DNA from: Arenicola marina
Taxonomy: Eukaryota; Annelida; Polychaeta; Arenicolidae
Direction: 5' to 3'
Assembly (NCBI GenBank): GCA_964019135.1
Contig: OZ025260.1
Coordinates: 23,988,254-24,052,253, forward strand
DNA length: 64,000 nucleotides
The notes beneath the pieces are model-generated. The model did no database searches. It saw nothing but the letters and a program-made list of their open reading frames with translations, and was not told the DNA's origin. Of this stretch, positions 48,673 through 59,214 are shown in pieces (the stretch's first letter is position 1; each line of letters starts with the position of its first letter). The position numbers and the translations under genes were made by a program.

Positions 48673-51600
48673 TCCCCCTATAAAGACCAATGTTATCTAA
48701 CAGGAACCCGGCACGCATAGGCCACGTGGTCTAACCACCCCCACACCCCCGCAGACACATGTACATACGCGATTCTCAGAGAGAAGGTATGTCTAGTCCA
48801 CTTCACAGGAAGTACATGACCTTAACCAATCGTGACATACGCCTAGCCCCCCCCCCCCTCTCTCTAGTAAAGCCTTCTATACCTTAACCCCGCCCTGCAC
48901 CAAACGCCTCGGACGTACAGGTATTGTCTAATTCCCACGTTGTAACCCCCCCCCCCCTCCGCTCCTCGGAAAGGGCGTCCAAACCTATCCCCCCCAACCC
49001 TCCCCCCCCGGACAAAAAGAGCCCCATCTGTATGTCTCTGGGACGGACAGACCTTTCTAATCACCCCCGAGGGGAGGGAGGGTCGGTCAGGGGGGTAGGG
49101 GTCAGGTCTGTCTCAGCCTCGCATTGCCCCCCCCCCCATCCACCCTCCCCCCCTTTCCGCCTACCTGCCTGGCCTTGACGTGTGGTCTACTGGTGATGCA
49201 TATTGACGGGCCAACAGAAAAACCCGTCCTCGACTGTGAAGAGGATCACCCGACACACGACTGCTCACAAGGCACTGCGGAGTTACAATACAGAGAAACT
49301 ATATATGTACCGCTTAGATCAAATAGGACCAGTGTGTATATGTGGGTAGGGATAGAGGGGTGGCCGGTGGGGGTGGGGGTGAGGGAAGGGGGAGGGTGGG
49401 TGAGGGGGGGGAGGATCCACACCCCATAAGACATTGCTGTGGGCGATTACTAAACGGATTTACATGCCCTGCCCCCCCCTCCCCCTCCTCCTCCTCAGAC
49501 ACAATCCTACGGTCAATATTTGGCTCTAGGCCACCACAGACTTGTCTCTCACTCTCTCTCTCTGAGTCAGCTTTAACTGTTGTCATGTCTGTGCAATTAC
49601 TTTTGGCCAGATATACAAGACACTCCCGGACCGACGAACCAGGAACTCTGTGGTTGTTGAGAGCAAACAACTCCAAAAAGCCCGTGGACCTAATTTCAGT
49701 TTTGCTATACTTTGAGCGGCATTAAAATGCTCTGCGGTTGTCAAATTGTCGCCCTTTATAACGCTAACCTAACCTAACCCTCCCCCTTCCCCTTCCCCCT
49801 CCAGCTCCTCCTCCCCGCCCCCCCCCCCCCCGCTAAGCCCTCTCCTGGATGCTGAAGCGTCGAGTTCAGAATCATTTTTCACCTGTTTATACTCAGCGCA
49901 AATGGCTCACGTTATTCCACTGCGTAATATTGTCGTTGTTGTTTCTGTTGTTGTTCAATGTTGTACAACTTCAAGATGACTCCATGACGTCATCCATGTG
50001 CATGCGAATATATATTTGCTGGTTTACATTCGACAAGCTCATTGATTTATTGATTTTATGGCTTCACCCTGTCGACAGTGTTTGGATCTCAGAGTCTGTA
50101 GAATAACTGAAGACAACAACAACATATTTCCCAGATGTTCCGGTCATGTCTTTTTACAAAGATGGCGGATATCTACGAGATTCTTCCTATGAATACCATC
50201 AGTGTTGATGAACCTTATGTCGAACAGAGAAACCCCGAATTACATGGTGGTACAGATTCCCTATCCAAGCCGAATCCGTCCCTTCCAGAGTCCTTCAAAG
50301 GCCTTGTAAATATAGTCGCCGCTAAGCATGTCACATTGACCGTATTTGCATCTGATGCCCTGGTGTGGCTTGACCAATCACACGGCTATGTCTTATGTAA
50401 CAGCGTTCATTCCCCGCACTGACCGCCTCACGTCCACCCACCGAATTCTGATATTCCTGCGCGCGACCACCGTTTTCTAGGCCCAGTAGGTGGCGTATTC
50501 GTGTGTTGTTCAGACCCTACTTCCATTGACATTTCTCATTTCAGCTGCAACTTCTAGACGGAATGGTTCGCTTTGTAACACTGAATCTGAATGACAACAA
50601 ACGTCGATGCCTTGGGCAGACTTGACTTGACTTCTTCCAACATCAATATCGTTGTCTTTGACACGTGGTCCCCATCCTATTGCTTGATTACTGCTACAAT
50701 TGAACCATCCGTCTCTTGTGACGTCTTAAATAAATGTGTCGTTCTTGACATTTTTAATGTTGCCACGATGGCTTTCCAGTTTAACATTTCGGGGTCTTCT
50801 TCGGAGACGTGCTTTCCTTCAACGTCCTTGACATTTTCTCATTGTACAGGCTTTAGTCTCGTGACCTCTAGAGAGCTATATGTTGGCTTCTAAATGGTCC
50901 ATTCTAGACTGTTTACCTTCCTCCCATGAAGTGCCTTTCCATTCATTTGCCGTGCACGGATGTGGCTACGGCAGGTCATAGATAAATAGAACCCATTTCA
51001 AGGGGTGCATCGTTAAGAACCGCGCCTCTACTACAAGGGAGAAGAAAGGAAACACCAAAGACGGCAAAGTTCCACCCACCCTATCATTGATTGCAGCCAA
51101 ATGTACTTTACAGTCTCAGAATGCCCCACTCCAATCCATCCCCATCCCTCCACACGCACGTGCCAGAAACCAGCTATCGGGAGGCATCACCCGGATTTCT
51201 AGGTCTGTGACATGGATTGATCAAAAGCACTCAGGTCGCCAGGCCTAGTTTCAACCGAGAATTCCAAATCTTACAAGCGAGCGGCAGCACACTTTTGCCG
51301 ATCATATACCTGTTATAAATCGTCGCAGTAGGGGCGTAATGTAATACAATGTAACAGTGCAGTTATAACAAATACATTCCGGCGAGATATCTTTCATTCT
51401 TATTGCTATCGCCTTGATGTGTGTTTTTGTAAAAAAAAAAAAAATTAGGGGGCGGGGGGTGCTGTGGCAGTGGGGGGGGGGGGTGGGGCTAGACGTGTAA
51501 ATGATCCGACGCATTATTAACTAACATCATGCGCGCGTTGAACCACGCGGAAACTATTTCTCTCTTATCAGGGTGAGATCTGGATGGAGCCAGCTCTATA

Positions 51601-52746
51601 TAGGCAGATAGAAGGAACCACATGATGAAATACGGCTGTTTGTGAGGCTGTGTGTGTGTTGTCGCCACCCCACCCCCGAGCGGTCAGCCAGGGGGGGGGG
51701 GCGCGGGGGGGGGTCGGGCGCGGGGGGGGGGGGGGCAAGGCACGACCACGTGCGGTGGTCAGGCCCATATCTCAACTTTTCAGCTTAGATACTATATAGT
51801 ATCATACTATATAGTTACATATGTAAGTACTTCGACGTTTGCAGCTTGGTCCACTAGCACTGAGCTTAAAAGTTTAAGCATGGCACAAGCTGACCCCGAA
51901 GCTAACCCGACAGTGAGGAAATGAAGCCACGTGGTTCTAAACGGACCGCACGCATAGCACTCTGGGTAAGGACCAATGAATGCTTCTTCCAGCGACACAA
52001 CCGTCCTATCGTCGGTAAGTCGTCCTGATTTTTATCCATTAACTCACCGGATTATAGAAGGAGTAACTGCAAGCGCGTGCTAGCATCAATTGTGACTATG
52101 AGTCACCTGCTATAAGATATAGTTAATCGTGCATAATATACGATATACAAGCATGGTCAAGTCAGTATTGTCGGGATATTAAGGCTCCACATGTGCCAAT
52201 AGATTGCTTTCTAAAAATATTGCCGGAAACTCAAGACGTATTGTCAATCATAAATAAGGAAATTATAATAGGCAGTGTGTTATTTTGATACACACTGTAT
52301 CACAATTAGGCTGTGGATTTGCATGGTCGATCGAAAATGTCAAGACCCTCTGTGAATTATCGGATATCACTGTCGTTTCGGTATTTTATAAGTATAAGGA
52401 CATTGTGTATGTAGTATTCTCTATGACAGAGTAGAATATGTCCCATCACCATTATAAATGTCTCTAAGTTTACTTGGGGAATTAAATTATTAACGCAATA
52501 TAGCCTAAAAAGTTCCCATCTTCTATTTACCGAGGCCTCCCTATTTACCATCTTGCGGAATCTGTCGCGATTGTGTCAGTGCGTCATGTGACAATGGACA
52601 TGTTTCATCAAGTAAAAAGCGACTTACAATTGGCAGCTTCGTGGTTCGAACAAGCCTGTGACCTGTAGATGTAACATAAGCTTAGCGCAGTCTACAAGTG
52701 TCCAAACTCGCATAATGAGGGTTAAAGTTGACGATACTTATGTACG
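48673..52746. other. Unique non-coding DNA
   Basis: No gene recognised. C-rich tracts lie at 48,846-48,860, 48,948-49,010, 49,127-49,150 and 49,785-49,832, and G-rich ones at 49,340-49,415 and 51,690-51,735. Short frames at 50,135-50,422 (about 95 codons) and 50,591-50,893 (about 100 codons) lack recognisable domains. A small palindromic pair ACTATATAGT lies at 51,789-51,813. AT-rich DNA fills 51,960-52,740. Confidence 0.6.
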
Positions 52747-53007
52747 CAAGGGCGGATCCAGAGGGTCCGGACCCCTCCTTTCTTGAGGAAGAATGCCGTT
52801 TTTCAATGCATTATTTACGCCGTCTAAAGCGTGGACCACACCCCTCTTTTTTTAGGAAGAACGCTATCTGAGGCGGCGTGCCCCCCCCCCCCACCCGTCG
52901 TAAAAAAATGGTGGATCCCCCGGTCGCAATTTTGTTCAGAGCCCCCCCCCCCCGGGGTTGCAAGTTTGGACCCCCCCCCCCTTTTCAAATTCCTGGATTC
53001 GCCCCGG
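52747..53007. mobile_element. MITE of the CAGGGGCGGATC family
   Basis: The left end CAAGGGCGGATCCAG and right end CTGGATTCGCCCCGG form imperfect inverted repeats about 261 bp apart. The interior carries C runs and the GGTCGCAATTTTGTTCAGAG segment shared with the copy at 29,241. It also has an internal near-duplication of a CACCCCTC-TTTTTTAGGAAGAA-like block. No transposase frame is present. Confidence 0.8.
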
Positions 53008-53552
53008 TATACGGTAATAGCAAGGAAGCCACGTGACACAGGTTGCTTTGAGTGTACGTTTATTACGAGGTTTGCGAGACAGTCAGACTGAATACCGTGA
53101 CGTCACGACAACAATACACACCAATCACCTGCGAGAGCCAATCAGCGATCAGGATATAGATACGACTCAATCCCCTTCAAATATCAATCAAAACATCATA
53201 GTATCTACACAACCAAGTTCAATACAATAAAACAACGCTTTCGCGAAACATAATCTGCAGATTTCATTGTCCGTTTATGAGGAATGACAAAGAGGATGAT
53301 AATTACAGCTCGACATATAAAAGAAACTCTATCCATCCGCTTGTCAGTACATGAATGCAAACTGTTTGGTGACCTACCTACAGCCTCCAGTGTGGATAGA
53401 TCAACATAACAATGTCAAACACAACATGTACTTGTTCAAGGCCGCGTCCTTACCACTCAATTCGATGATTCGGGCGTAACACTATCTTGATAAAAAAAAA
53501 GCGCTTTTCCGAAGTAGCAGCTAACTAGATTATTTTTATCATGATAAACCCG

Positions 53553-53566
53553 GTTGCCATAGTAAC
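53553..53566. promoter_or_regulatory. RFX X-box-like motif
   Basis: GTTGCCATAGTAAC fits GTNRCC, two-base spacer, RGYAAC at every constrained position. It lies 14 bp upstream of a CACCATGG context. Confidence 0.45.
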
Positions 53567-53896
53567 CTAACTAAGTCACCATGGCGAGCAAAGGATCTCT
53601 ATCAATTGCCGCAAATTTGTGTGCTTCTTCGCCGCAGCATTGTCTTCTACTGTCGCTTGTCTGTGCGTGGATCATTATCAATATAAACTATGAAATATAT
53701 ACAGGTTCGATTGTTCGATTGTTTGACTGTCTTTGACAACGGTTCCACGATGTTAGTAAGCATGCATTTTCTGATGATTTTATTCGCTGTTCGGTTCTAA
53801 AGACAGGTGTAGCGGTATAGGGTTTTGCGGGTCGAGCTCTCAATCGCTTCCCTTTGGCAGTAAAATGTGCCGGAGGAATCGAGGGGCGGCCTGCAG

Positions 53897-53957
53897 TGAC
53901 GTCATGGCGTGGCCAGCCTCCAGAACAGCGTGACGTCACAGGTAAGCAGTGACGTCA
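53897..53957. promoter_or_regulatory. Cluster of three CRE palindromes
   Basis: Exact TGACGTCA occurs at 53,897, 53,931 and 53,950. CREB/ATF family factors bind this 8-bp palindrome, and clusters are common at CpG-rich promoters. A consensus splice donor (CAG/GTAAGC) lies between the second and third sites. Confidence 0.5.
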
Positions 53958-54543
53958 CTCTAACGTCTCTAGCGTTTTCGGGCAGTCTGCTGGCTGCGAA
54001 TGTCTGGCTGGGTTGGGCGGGTGTGGTGGGGCTGGTTCGTTGGTTGGTGGCAGCCCGATTGTCATAGGGTCTCCTAAGAGCCGCCACATCCTATAACCCC
54101 CCCCCCCCACCCCAACACACACACACACACCCTCCCCCTCCCCGTCCACCGTGGCTGCCGAGAAGGGAGGCACGGTTGGGGAGCGGGGGGGTCTGAATGA
54201 GGTACACGCCACTTTCTTGGCTCCTGGCCTCCCCATCACGTGACTGCGTGAAGAACAGACAAACCTCTGCCGACTGATCACTCTCCTCTGATCTGTTCAT
54301 CTACTGCCCGCAGGTGGCAGTCCTGCACGCCATCTTGGGTTCTTCCCCCCAGTACACACCCTCCCCCCTTCCTTCACCCCCTGCGAGGCGGGGAGCCCCC
54401 GCCAAACCCACGGGGATCTGTCTCTGGCATGGCGTGGACAGGGTCCTCCCCAACCCCCCAACACGTCCTCCGTCCCCGCACCCCACGAGCGGGGATGACG
54501 GGATGGTGATGAGGTGGGTGGAGGGGGGGGGGGGGAGGGGGGT

Positions 54544-54565
54544 GACTGTCTGTCTTCAGACAGTC
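54544..54565. other. Stem-loop overlapping the stop codon
   Basis: GACTGTCTG and CAGACAGTC form a perfect 9-bp stem around a 4-base loop. The stop codon of the last exon candidate (54,556-54,558) lies at the loop edge. No function is claimed. Confidence 0.5.
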
Positions 54566-54698
54566 TCGGTCTGCTTGATGAGGGAGCTGTGAATGAAGCC
54601 GTTGGCGGCGGTGTGGCAGGAGTCGGCGGCGAGGCGCTGGGAGGCCAGCAGTAGGGACTCCATAGTGGTGTGCACGTCACCCCCGGGCCGAACAGCGT
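54556..54698 (-). CDS. Terminal coding exon of the DACH-like gene (candidate)
   Basis: On the minus strand the acceptor CTCTCCCCCACAG precedes 143 bp that end at a TGA. After two bases completing a split codon, the exon encodes 46 residues including METSLLLAS-like text (read as MESLLLASQRLAADS) and ending IKQTETV. With the exon at 55,294 the split codon becomes GAC (Asp) and the frame is kept. The acceptor is strong and the frame fits. These residues do not resemble the DACH C-terminus I remember, so this may be a lineage-specific or alternative end. Confidence 0.5.
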
Positions 54699-55293
54699 CT
54701 GTGGGGGAGAGATCCGGATTCAAGGATTCATACATGTGAGGACTAAGAACCACTGTGCGCAGCCGGTGGGGGAGGGGGGGGGGCGGGCTCGAGCTGACCG
54801 ATCGCTGGCCAGCCCGGTCAGATCCTGCCGACCACTCAGGTCAAGCGCGGCCTCGGACTCCACGGGGTGCGTGCGTCCCGCAATCCTGATCCTGGCATCA
54901 GTTGAGCGCGCGCCGTCAGACTGAGCACCAGCACCTCTACATCGGGGGCAGCAGGCGGGGGGAGGTGGGGGGTGGGGGGTGGGAGTACGCAACATGATTC
55001 GAGCTTACACGTCCGGTTGCGTTAATTAACTCTCCTGTGTGGCCTCAAGGCGGCGCCACCAGTGCCAAAGAATTTTAACTAGGTTTGATTAAATAAATAT
55101 GCACATTTCCTGTTATCATTATTCAGTAGAAGGGTGGTGGTGAACAGTTTCTACCAACGCCTAAAGTGAACTCATTCATCGTTATAGCAATGTCTCCTCA
55201 ACTCGCTAATTGCGATACTTATAGAGTAATAGTTATAAAACATGTTGCCATAACGTTGAGCGAACGTTGTGTGAACGTGGCGACGTCACTAAC
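54699..55293. other. Candidate intron, minus-strand gene
   Basis: It lies between candidate exons and is bounded on the minus strand by GTTAGT (donor) and CCCACAG (acceptor). It includes a G-rich tract at 54,765-54,790 and AT-rich unique DNA. CTGGTGGCGCC, read on the minus strand near 55,055-55,070, is CTCF-like. Confidence 0.45.
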
Positions 55294-55403
55294 CTGTGCC
55301 TGAAGTGTGGTCGTTGTCTTTGGGGTGGCAGGTGCTGGACTGGCTGGTGGGGGGCTGCTGGCCGCGGTTGTCACTGTCTACCAGTCGAGGAGGGGAAGAT
55401 ATC
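55294..55403 (-). CDS. Internal coding exon of the DACH-like gene (candidate)
   Basis: On the minus strand an acceptor TTCTCTACAG at 55,404 and donor ACAG/GTTAGT at 55,294 bound 110 bp. The useful frame encodes a Ser/Pro/Gln-rich stretch including RLVDSDNRGQQPPTSQSS and ends in DNDHTSGT. Entering from the exon at 55,773 (phase 1), the first acceptor gives a stop. A second pyrimidine-backed acceptor, GACTGGTAG at 55,378, gives an 84-bp exon (55,294-55,377) that keeps frame with both neighbours. I favour that shorter version. It looks like an unstructured linker. Confidence 0.45.
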
Positions 55404-55772
55404 CTGTAGAGAAGACAGTCAAACTTTTAATTTAGTAACAAAATAGAAGTTACCGGTAACGGTCCATGCAACAAAGCGAATGTGTTGAAATCGTCATTGC
55501 TGGATGTTAGGGTGGCAAATTTAACATTGTCCTTTGCGATAATCGTACAGCTAGTTATTGACATATATAATACAAATCTTTAAATAAGACCCGCATTGTC
55601 CACTATAATACAGACCGTCAAATAAATCCTATCTTTATCGCATCTAGAAAGGCCGCCATTACAGTAACCCATACAACGCCTGGAACACATATTGGACAAC
55701 AACTAGTTACTTTTTTGTCCACCGCATCATGAGCTGCTAACGATATGTTTGTGTGTTTCCATGGAGACGCAC

Positions 55773-55950
55773 CATTGCTCTTCCTGCCATCGATTTCCCC
55801 CCTGTTCTCATCGTCTCTCGCGCCGAAGTCGAGATCCAGACGAGCTTTGAAGTCGTTGAGAGATTTCAAGTGGGTGTGTTCGATGTTTTGCAGCTGATCT
55901 TGTAACCGCTTTGCGAATTTTTTCTCTTTTTCAGTTTCGCTGAAGCGAGC
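55773..55950 (-). CDS. Coiled-coil coding exon of the DACH-like gene (candidate)
   Basis: On the minus strand the acceptor TTACTCTTCGCAG and donor AATG/GTGCGT bound 178 bp. It encodes about 59 residues: first ARFSETEKEKKFAKRLQDQL, a charged heptad-like helix, then LKSLNDFKARLDLDFG and an Asp/Glu/Arg-rich end. The Lys-rich helix aligns without gaps to the DACH1 segment I remember as KKEKK-KRKLQEAL, and SLNDF parallels SLRVLND. This supports a nuclear Ski/Sno/Dac-type C-terminal coiled coil, which in that family mediates protein contacts. The identification is from memory and unverified. Confidence 0.6.
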
Positions 55951-56218
55951 CTGCGAAGAGTAAGTAATATTGGATCAATAAAAAATCAATCAGTAATAGA
56001 CCTAGGCTTAAGTTTATATGTGTAACGCTTTTTTTGTCGCAATATAACCCAAATTGAGCAAAATAGGTGCTAAATAATTCAAATGAATAAATGATCTTAA
56101 GCAATAGTAAGCTTCTTATGCCCAAATTTTAAATAAACAATATATAAACCATGTAGTGCAACAGTGCATTTGGGTGTCTGTTGCTGCTCTACCTAAACAC
56201 TTGATCTTGTTTCCTCAC
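55951..56218. other. Candidate intron, minus-strand gene
   Basis: AT-rich, 268 bp, bounded on the minus strand by GTGAGG (donor) and TTCGCAG (acceptor). The upstream exon ends in phase 1 and the downstream exon is open only in phase 0, so simple joining breaks frame. I see no extra exon inside it. Confidence 0.5.
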
Positions 56219-56302
56219 CGATTTGTTTCTGTTCCTCTTCCAGTTGTCGCTCCATGCTTTGTCGCAGTTCTTTTTCCTTCAGCACATCCATCTTGAGTTG
56301 GC
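56219..56302 (-). CDS. Coiled-coil coding exon, DACH C-terminal-like
   Basis: On the minus strand the acceptor CTCCTCCCGCAG and donor ATCG/GTGAGG bound 84 bp. It encodes 27 residues: QLKMDVLKEKELRQSMERQL, then EEEQKQI. This is the best match in the window to a known family: the DACH1/2 C-terminal Dachbox as I recall it has LKMDFLRERELRE followed by QL-EQK. DACH proteins are nuclear transcriptional cofactors of the retinal-determination network (with Six and Eya). The N-terminal DACH domain would lie at higher coordinates, outside the window. Other coiled-coil proteins are not excluded. Confidence 0.6.
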
Positions 56303-58244
56303 CTGCGGGAGGAGAGAAACATCTTTATTTATCGCCCGCCCCGAAATGCACAGTTCAAAAAAATCTTGGCGCGATATGGAGGCGCGAATCTTTGTCTGAC
56401 AGTGGCCATTACGTTCACTCTGGACAATAGCACGTCCTGTTTCTCTGTCCTCGCTGTAACCAGGTTCACATCCCAATAAAGAAAACCCTCCCTATCCCCC
56501 CCCCCCCTCTCCTTTTCTCTCTCGCTCGCCCCCTCTGCGCTTCACTTTCTCTCTCTCACTCCCTCCCCTCTCTCTCTCCCTATTCCCCTTCCTATTTCCC
56601 TCCCCCTCCCTCTGGCCCTCAATCTCCCCTTCCCCTTCCCTCGGCCTCTCCGCCCCCCCCCCCCGCTGTCTCCCTGCCTTCCCTGTCCTTCCCCCGAGAG
56701 CTGCCATCTCTCTTTATGGGGAATANNNNNNNNNNNNNNNNNNNNNNNNNNNNNNNNNNNNNNNNNNNNNNNNNNNNNNNNNNNNNNNNNNNNNNNNNNN
56801 NNNNNNNNNNNNNNNNNNNNNNNNNNNNNNNNNNNNNNNNNNNNNNNNNNNNNNNNNNNNNNNNNNNNNNNNNNNNNNNNNNNNNNNNNNNNNNNNNNNN
56901 NNNNNNNNNNNNNNNNNNNNNNNNNAGGTGGCGCCGCCAGCGTTTCCGCTGGTTTTGCCTACCTGGCGACACTCTCCCCACCCTACCCACCCACTCCCTG
57001 AAAGAACAGCGGCAGAAACAAACAAACAGCCCGTTGAACAGTCCTCGTCGCCGTCGGCTCCACTCCACCCCCTTCCCTCTCCACACACACACACACCACC
57101 CACCCTTCTCCGGTTGCGTCTCCCCACCCCCCCCCCAGCGTCCCGACTTCCTTAGCCGTAAGTGGGGACTCGAGACGAATCTATTTCTGTTGTTCTGGAT
57201 TATGAGCCAAGCGTCGGGGGATGAACAAGTGAATACTTTCCACTTGTATGGCAGGTAACTACTCACTGTGCCGATGGATGTAGGGCCAAGGCGAGACAAG
57301 GCGAGACAAAACTCTTGCCGTGAAGGGTCACAGCCGGGGCAGGGGTGGTGAGTGGGGTGGGGGTATTGGTGACGGTGGGGATTGCAGGGGGGGGGGGTGG
57401 GCAGGGGTCAGGGGTGAGCCGTCCCTGGACGCGGAATGATTGCTTAAGGAAAGGTGAGCTGAGGGTAAAATTCTACCTGTTCAAGCCATCCATCCTAACT
57501 TCTGGCCAATGAGCTGGTGCTGAAGACTCCACCCCCCCCTCAACATCTCCTAACATCCCCCACCCCTACACGCTGCCCCCGCTATTACCCCTCCCTCCCG
57601 CTCCTCCCGGGGTCTTTCGTCGCCAGCCCCCCCCCCCACCCCGCTCGGCACCCACAGCAAAGATTGCCTTTTCTTATTATGAGCGCACGTGCCATGTCAA
57701 CAGTGTGTAGTGTCTGTGGCTGCGGTGACAACGGGGTGTCCAGGGTTCTCAGGCCGGGGCGGGGCCGGGGGGCGGGGGGGGGGGGGGCATCGAGCCCCGG
57801 CCCACACGGGGCATCCGGGGCCTTCCAGGGTGGGGGGGGGGGATGGAGGCGGGAGGGGTGGCGGCCGGCATTCCCACGGCCGATGGGAGTCTGACTGCTA
57901 AAGCAAATAGGGAGCGCTGCCTGCCAAGCGGGTACAGTGGGGCAGGGGAGGGGTGTGATGGGGGTGGCGGGGGAGGGAGCCAGGAGAGGAAGTGACAGGT
58001 TCGTATGCGAAGGGGGGGATAGGTGGGGGGGGGGGGGTGACAAGGAGGAGAGTGGGGGGAGGTGCAGCGTGGGGGTAGCGACAAAGCAGAAGACACAGAA
58101 AAGACAATGCAGTAATTAATGGCGCCATGAGACAACGTGTGTTTACATTTGTTGCAATCTTTACCAAGAGGTTAAAATCGTCACTACAGTGACAAGGGAA
58201 AGCTGTCTTTCGGCAAATCATCCCTTAAGAGCCGTCCGCTGAGC
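56303..58244. other. Non-coding DNA, probably intronic
   Basis: No exon recognised. It holds CT-rich tracts (56,490-56,700), a gap, C-rich tracts (57,120-57,140, 57,525-57,650) and G-rich tracts (57,325-57,410, 57,750-57,850, 58,010-58,075). If the minus-strand gene is real, this is its intron upstream of the exon at 56,219. A short unique segment at 58,090-58,210 precedes the 25-bp array. Confidence 0.5.
56726..56925. other. Assembly gap, 200 N
   Basis: Exactly 200 unknown bases, as at 7,697. It lies directly after a long CT-rich tract, a common cause of assembly breaks. Confidence 0.99.
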
Positions 58245-59214
58245 CGCTAGGTAGCACTAGGGATCTGACCGCTAGGTGGTGCTAGGGATCTGACCGCTTG
58301 GTGGCGCTAGGGATCTGACCGCTAGGTGGCGCTAGGGATCTGACCACTAGGTGGCGCTAGGAATCTGACCGCTAAGTTGCGCTAGGAATATGAACGCTAG
58401 GTGGTGCTAGGGATCTGACCGCTAGGTGGTGCTAGGGTTCTGACCGCTAGGCGGAGCTAGGGATCTGACCGCTAGGTGGCGCTAGGGATCTGACCACTAG
58501 GTGGCGCTAGGGACCTGACCGCTAGGTGGCCGCTAAGAATATAAACGCTAGGTGGTGCTAGGGATCTGACCGCTAGGTGGTGCTAGGGTTCTGACCGCTA
58601 GGCGGAGCTAGGGATCTGACCGCTAGGTGGCGCTAGGGATCTGACCGCTAGGTGGCGCTAGGAATATGAACGCTAGGTGGTGCTAGGGGTCTGACCGCTA
58701 GGCGGAGCTAGGCATCTGAACGCTAGGTGGCGCTAGGGATCTGACCGCTTGGTGGCGCTAGGGATCTGACCGCTAGGTGGCGCTAGGGATCTGACCGCTG
58801 GGTGTGCTAGAGATCTGACCGCTAGGTGGCGCTAAGGATCTGACCGCTAGGTGGCGCTAGGGATCTGACCACTAGGTGGCGCTAGGGATCTGACCGCTGG
58901 GTGCGCTAGAGATCTGACCGCTGGGTAGCGCTAGGGATCTGACCGCTAGGCGGAGCTAGGGATCTGACCGCTGGGTGGCGCTAGGCATCTGAACGCTAGG
59001 TGGCGCTAGACATCTGAACGGTAGGTGGCGCTAGGGATCTGACCGCTTGGTGGCGCTAGGGATCTGACCGCTAGGTGGCGCTAGGCATCTGAACGCTAGG
59101 TGGCGCTAGGGATCTGACCGCTGGGTGCGCTAGAGATCTGACCGCTAGGTGGCGCTAGAATCTGACCGCTAGGTGACGCTAAGGATATGACCGCTAGGTG
59201 GCGCTAGGGATCTA
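58245..59214 (+). repeat. 25-bp minisatellite with CTCF-consensus core
   Basis: About 39 units of 25 bp carry CCGCTAGGTGGCGCTAGGGA followed by TCTGA. The core CCGCTAGGTGGCGC fits the CTCF consensus CCASYAGRKGGCRS at 13 of 14 positions, and units reading CCACTAGGTGGCGC (for example near 58,345, 58,493 and 58,868) fit at all 14. All units point the same way. Variants include GGCGGAGC, GGTGGTGC and CTTGGTGG, and a few units lost a base (GGGTGCGCTAG). It would lie in an intron of the minus-strand gene. Confidence 0.95.

Larger units (their letters stand above)
53008..54555. other. Unique DNA with clustered regulatory motifs
   Basis: No gene recognised. The stretch includes an X-box match at 53,553, three CRE palindromes at 53,897-53,957, a consensus splice donor CACAG/GTAAGC at 53,940, and a TCACGTGA at 54,236. 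A Kozak-like CACCATGGCG at 53,578 opens only about 50 codons. Together these could mark a + strand promoter and first exon, but no downstream exon was recognised. Confidence 0.45.

Noticed and set aside
50135-50893. Two open frames of about 95 and 100 codons in complex DNA
   Set aside because: No domain recognised, no signal peptide or splice structure, and length within chance expectation for 64 kb. Kept only as a note for transcript checks.
51789-51813. Paired ACTATATAGT palindromes as a possible replication origin or element end
   Set aside because: Too short and AT-simple, with no associated repeats or duplicated flanks.
53581-53740. Kozak-like ATG downstream of an X-box, opening about 50 codons
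   Set aside because: The peptide is short and unrecognised, and I found no convincing in-frame downstream exon.
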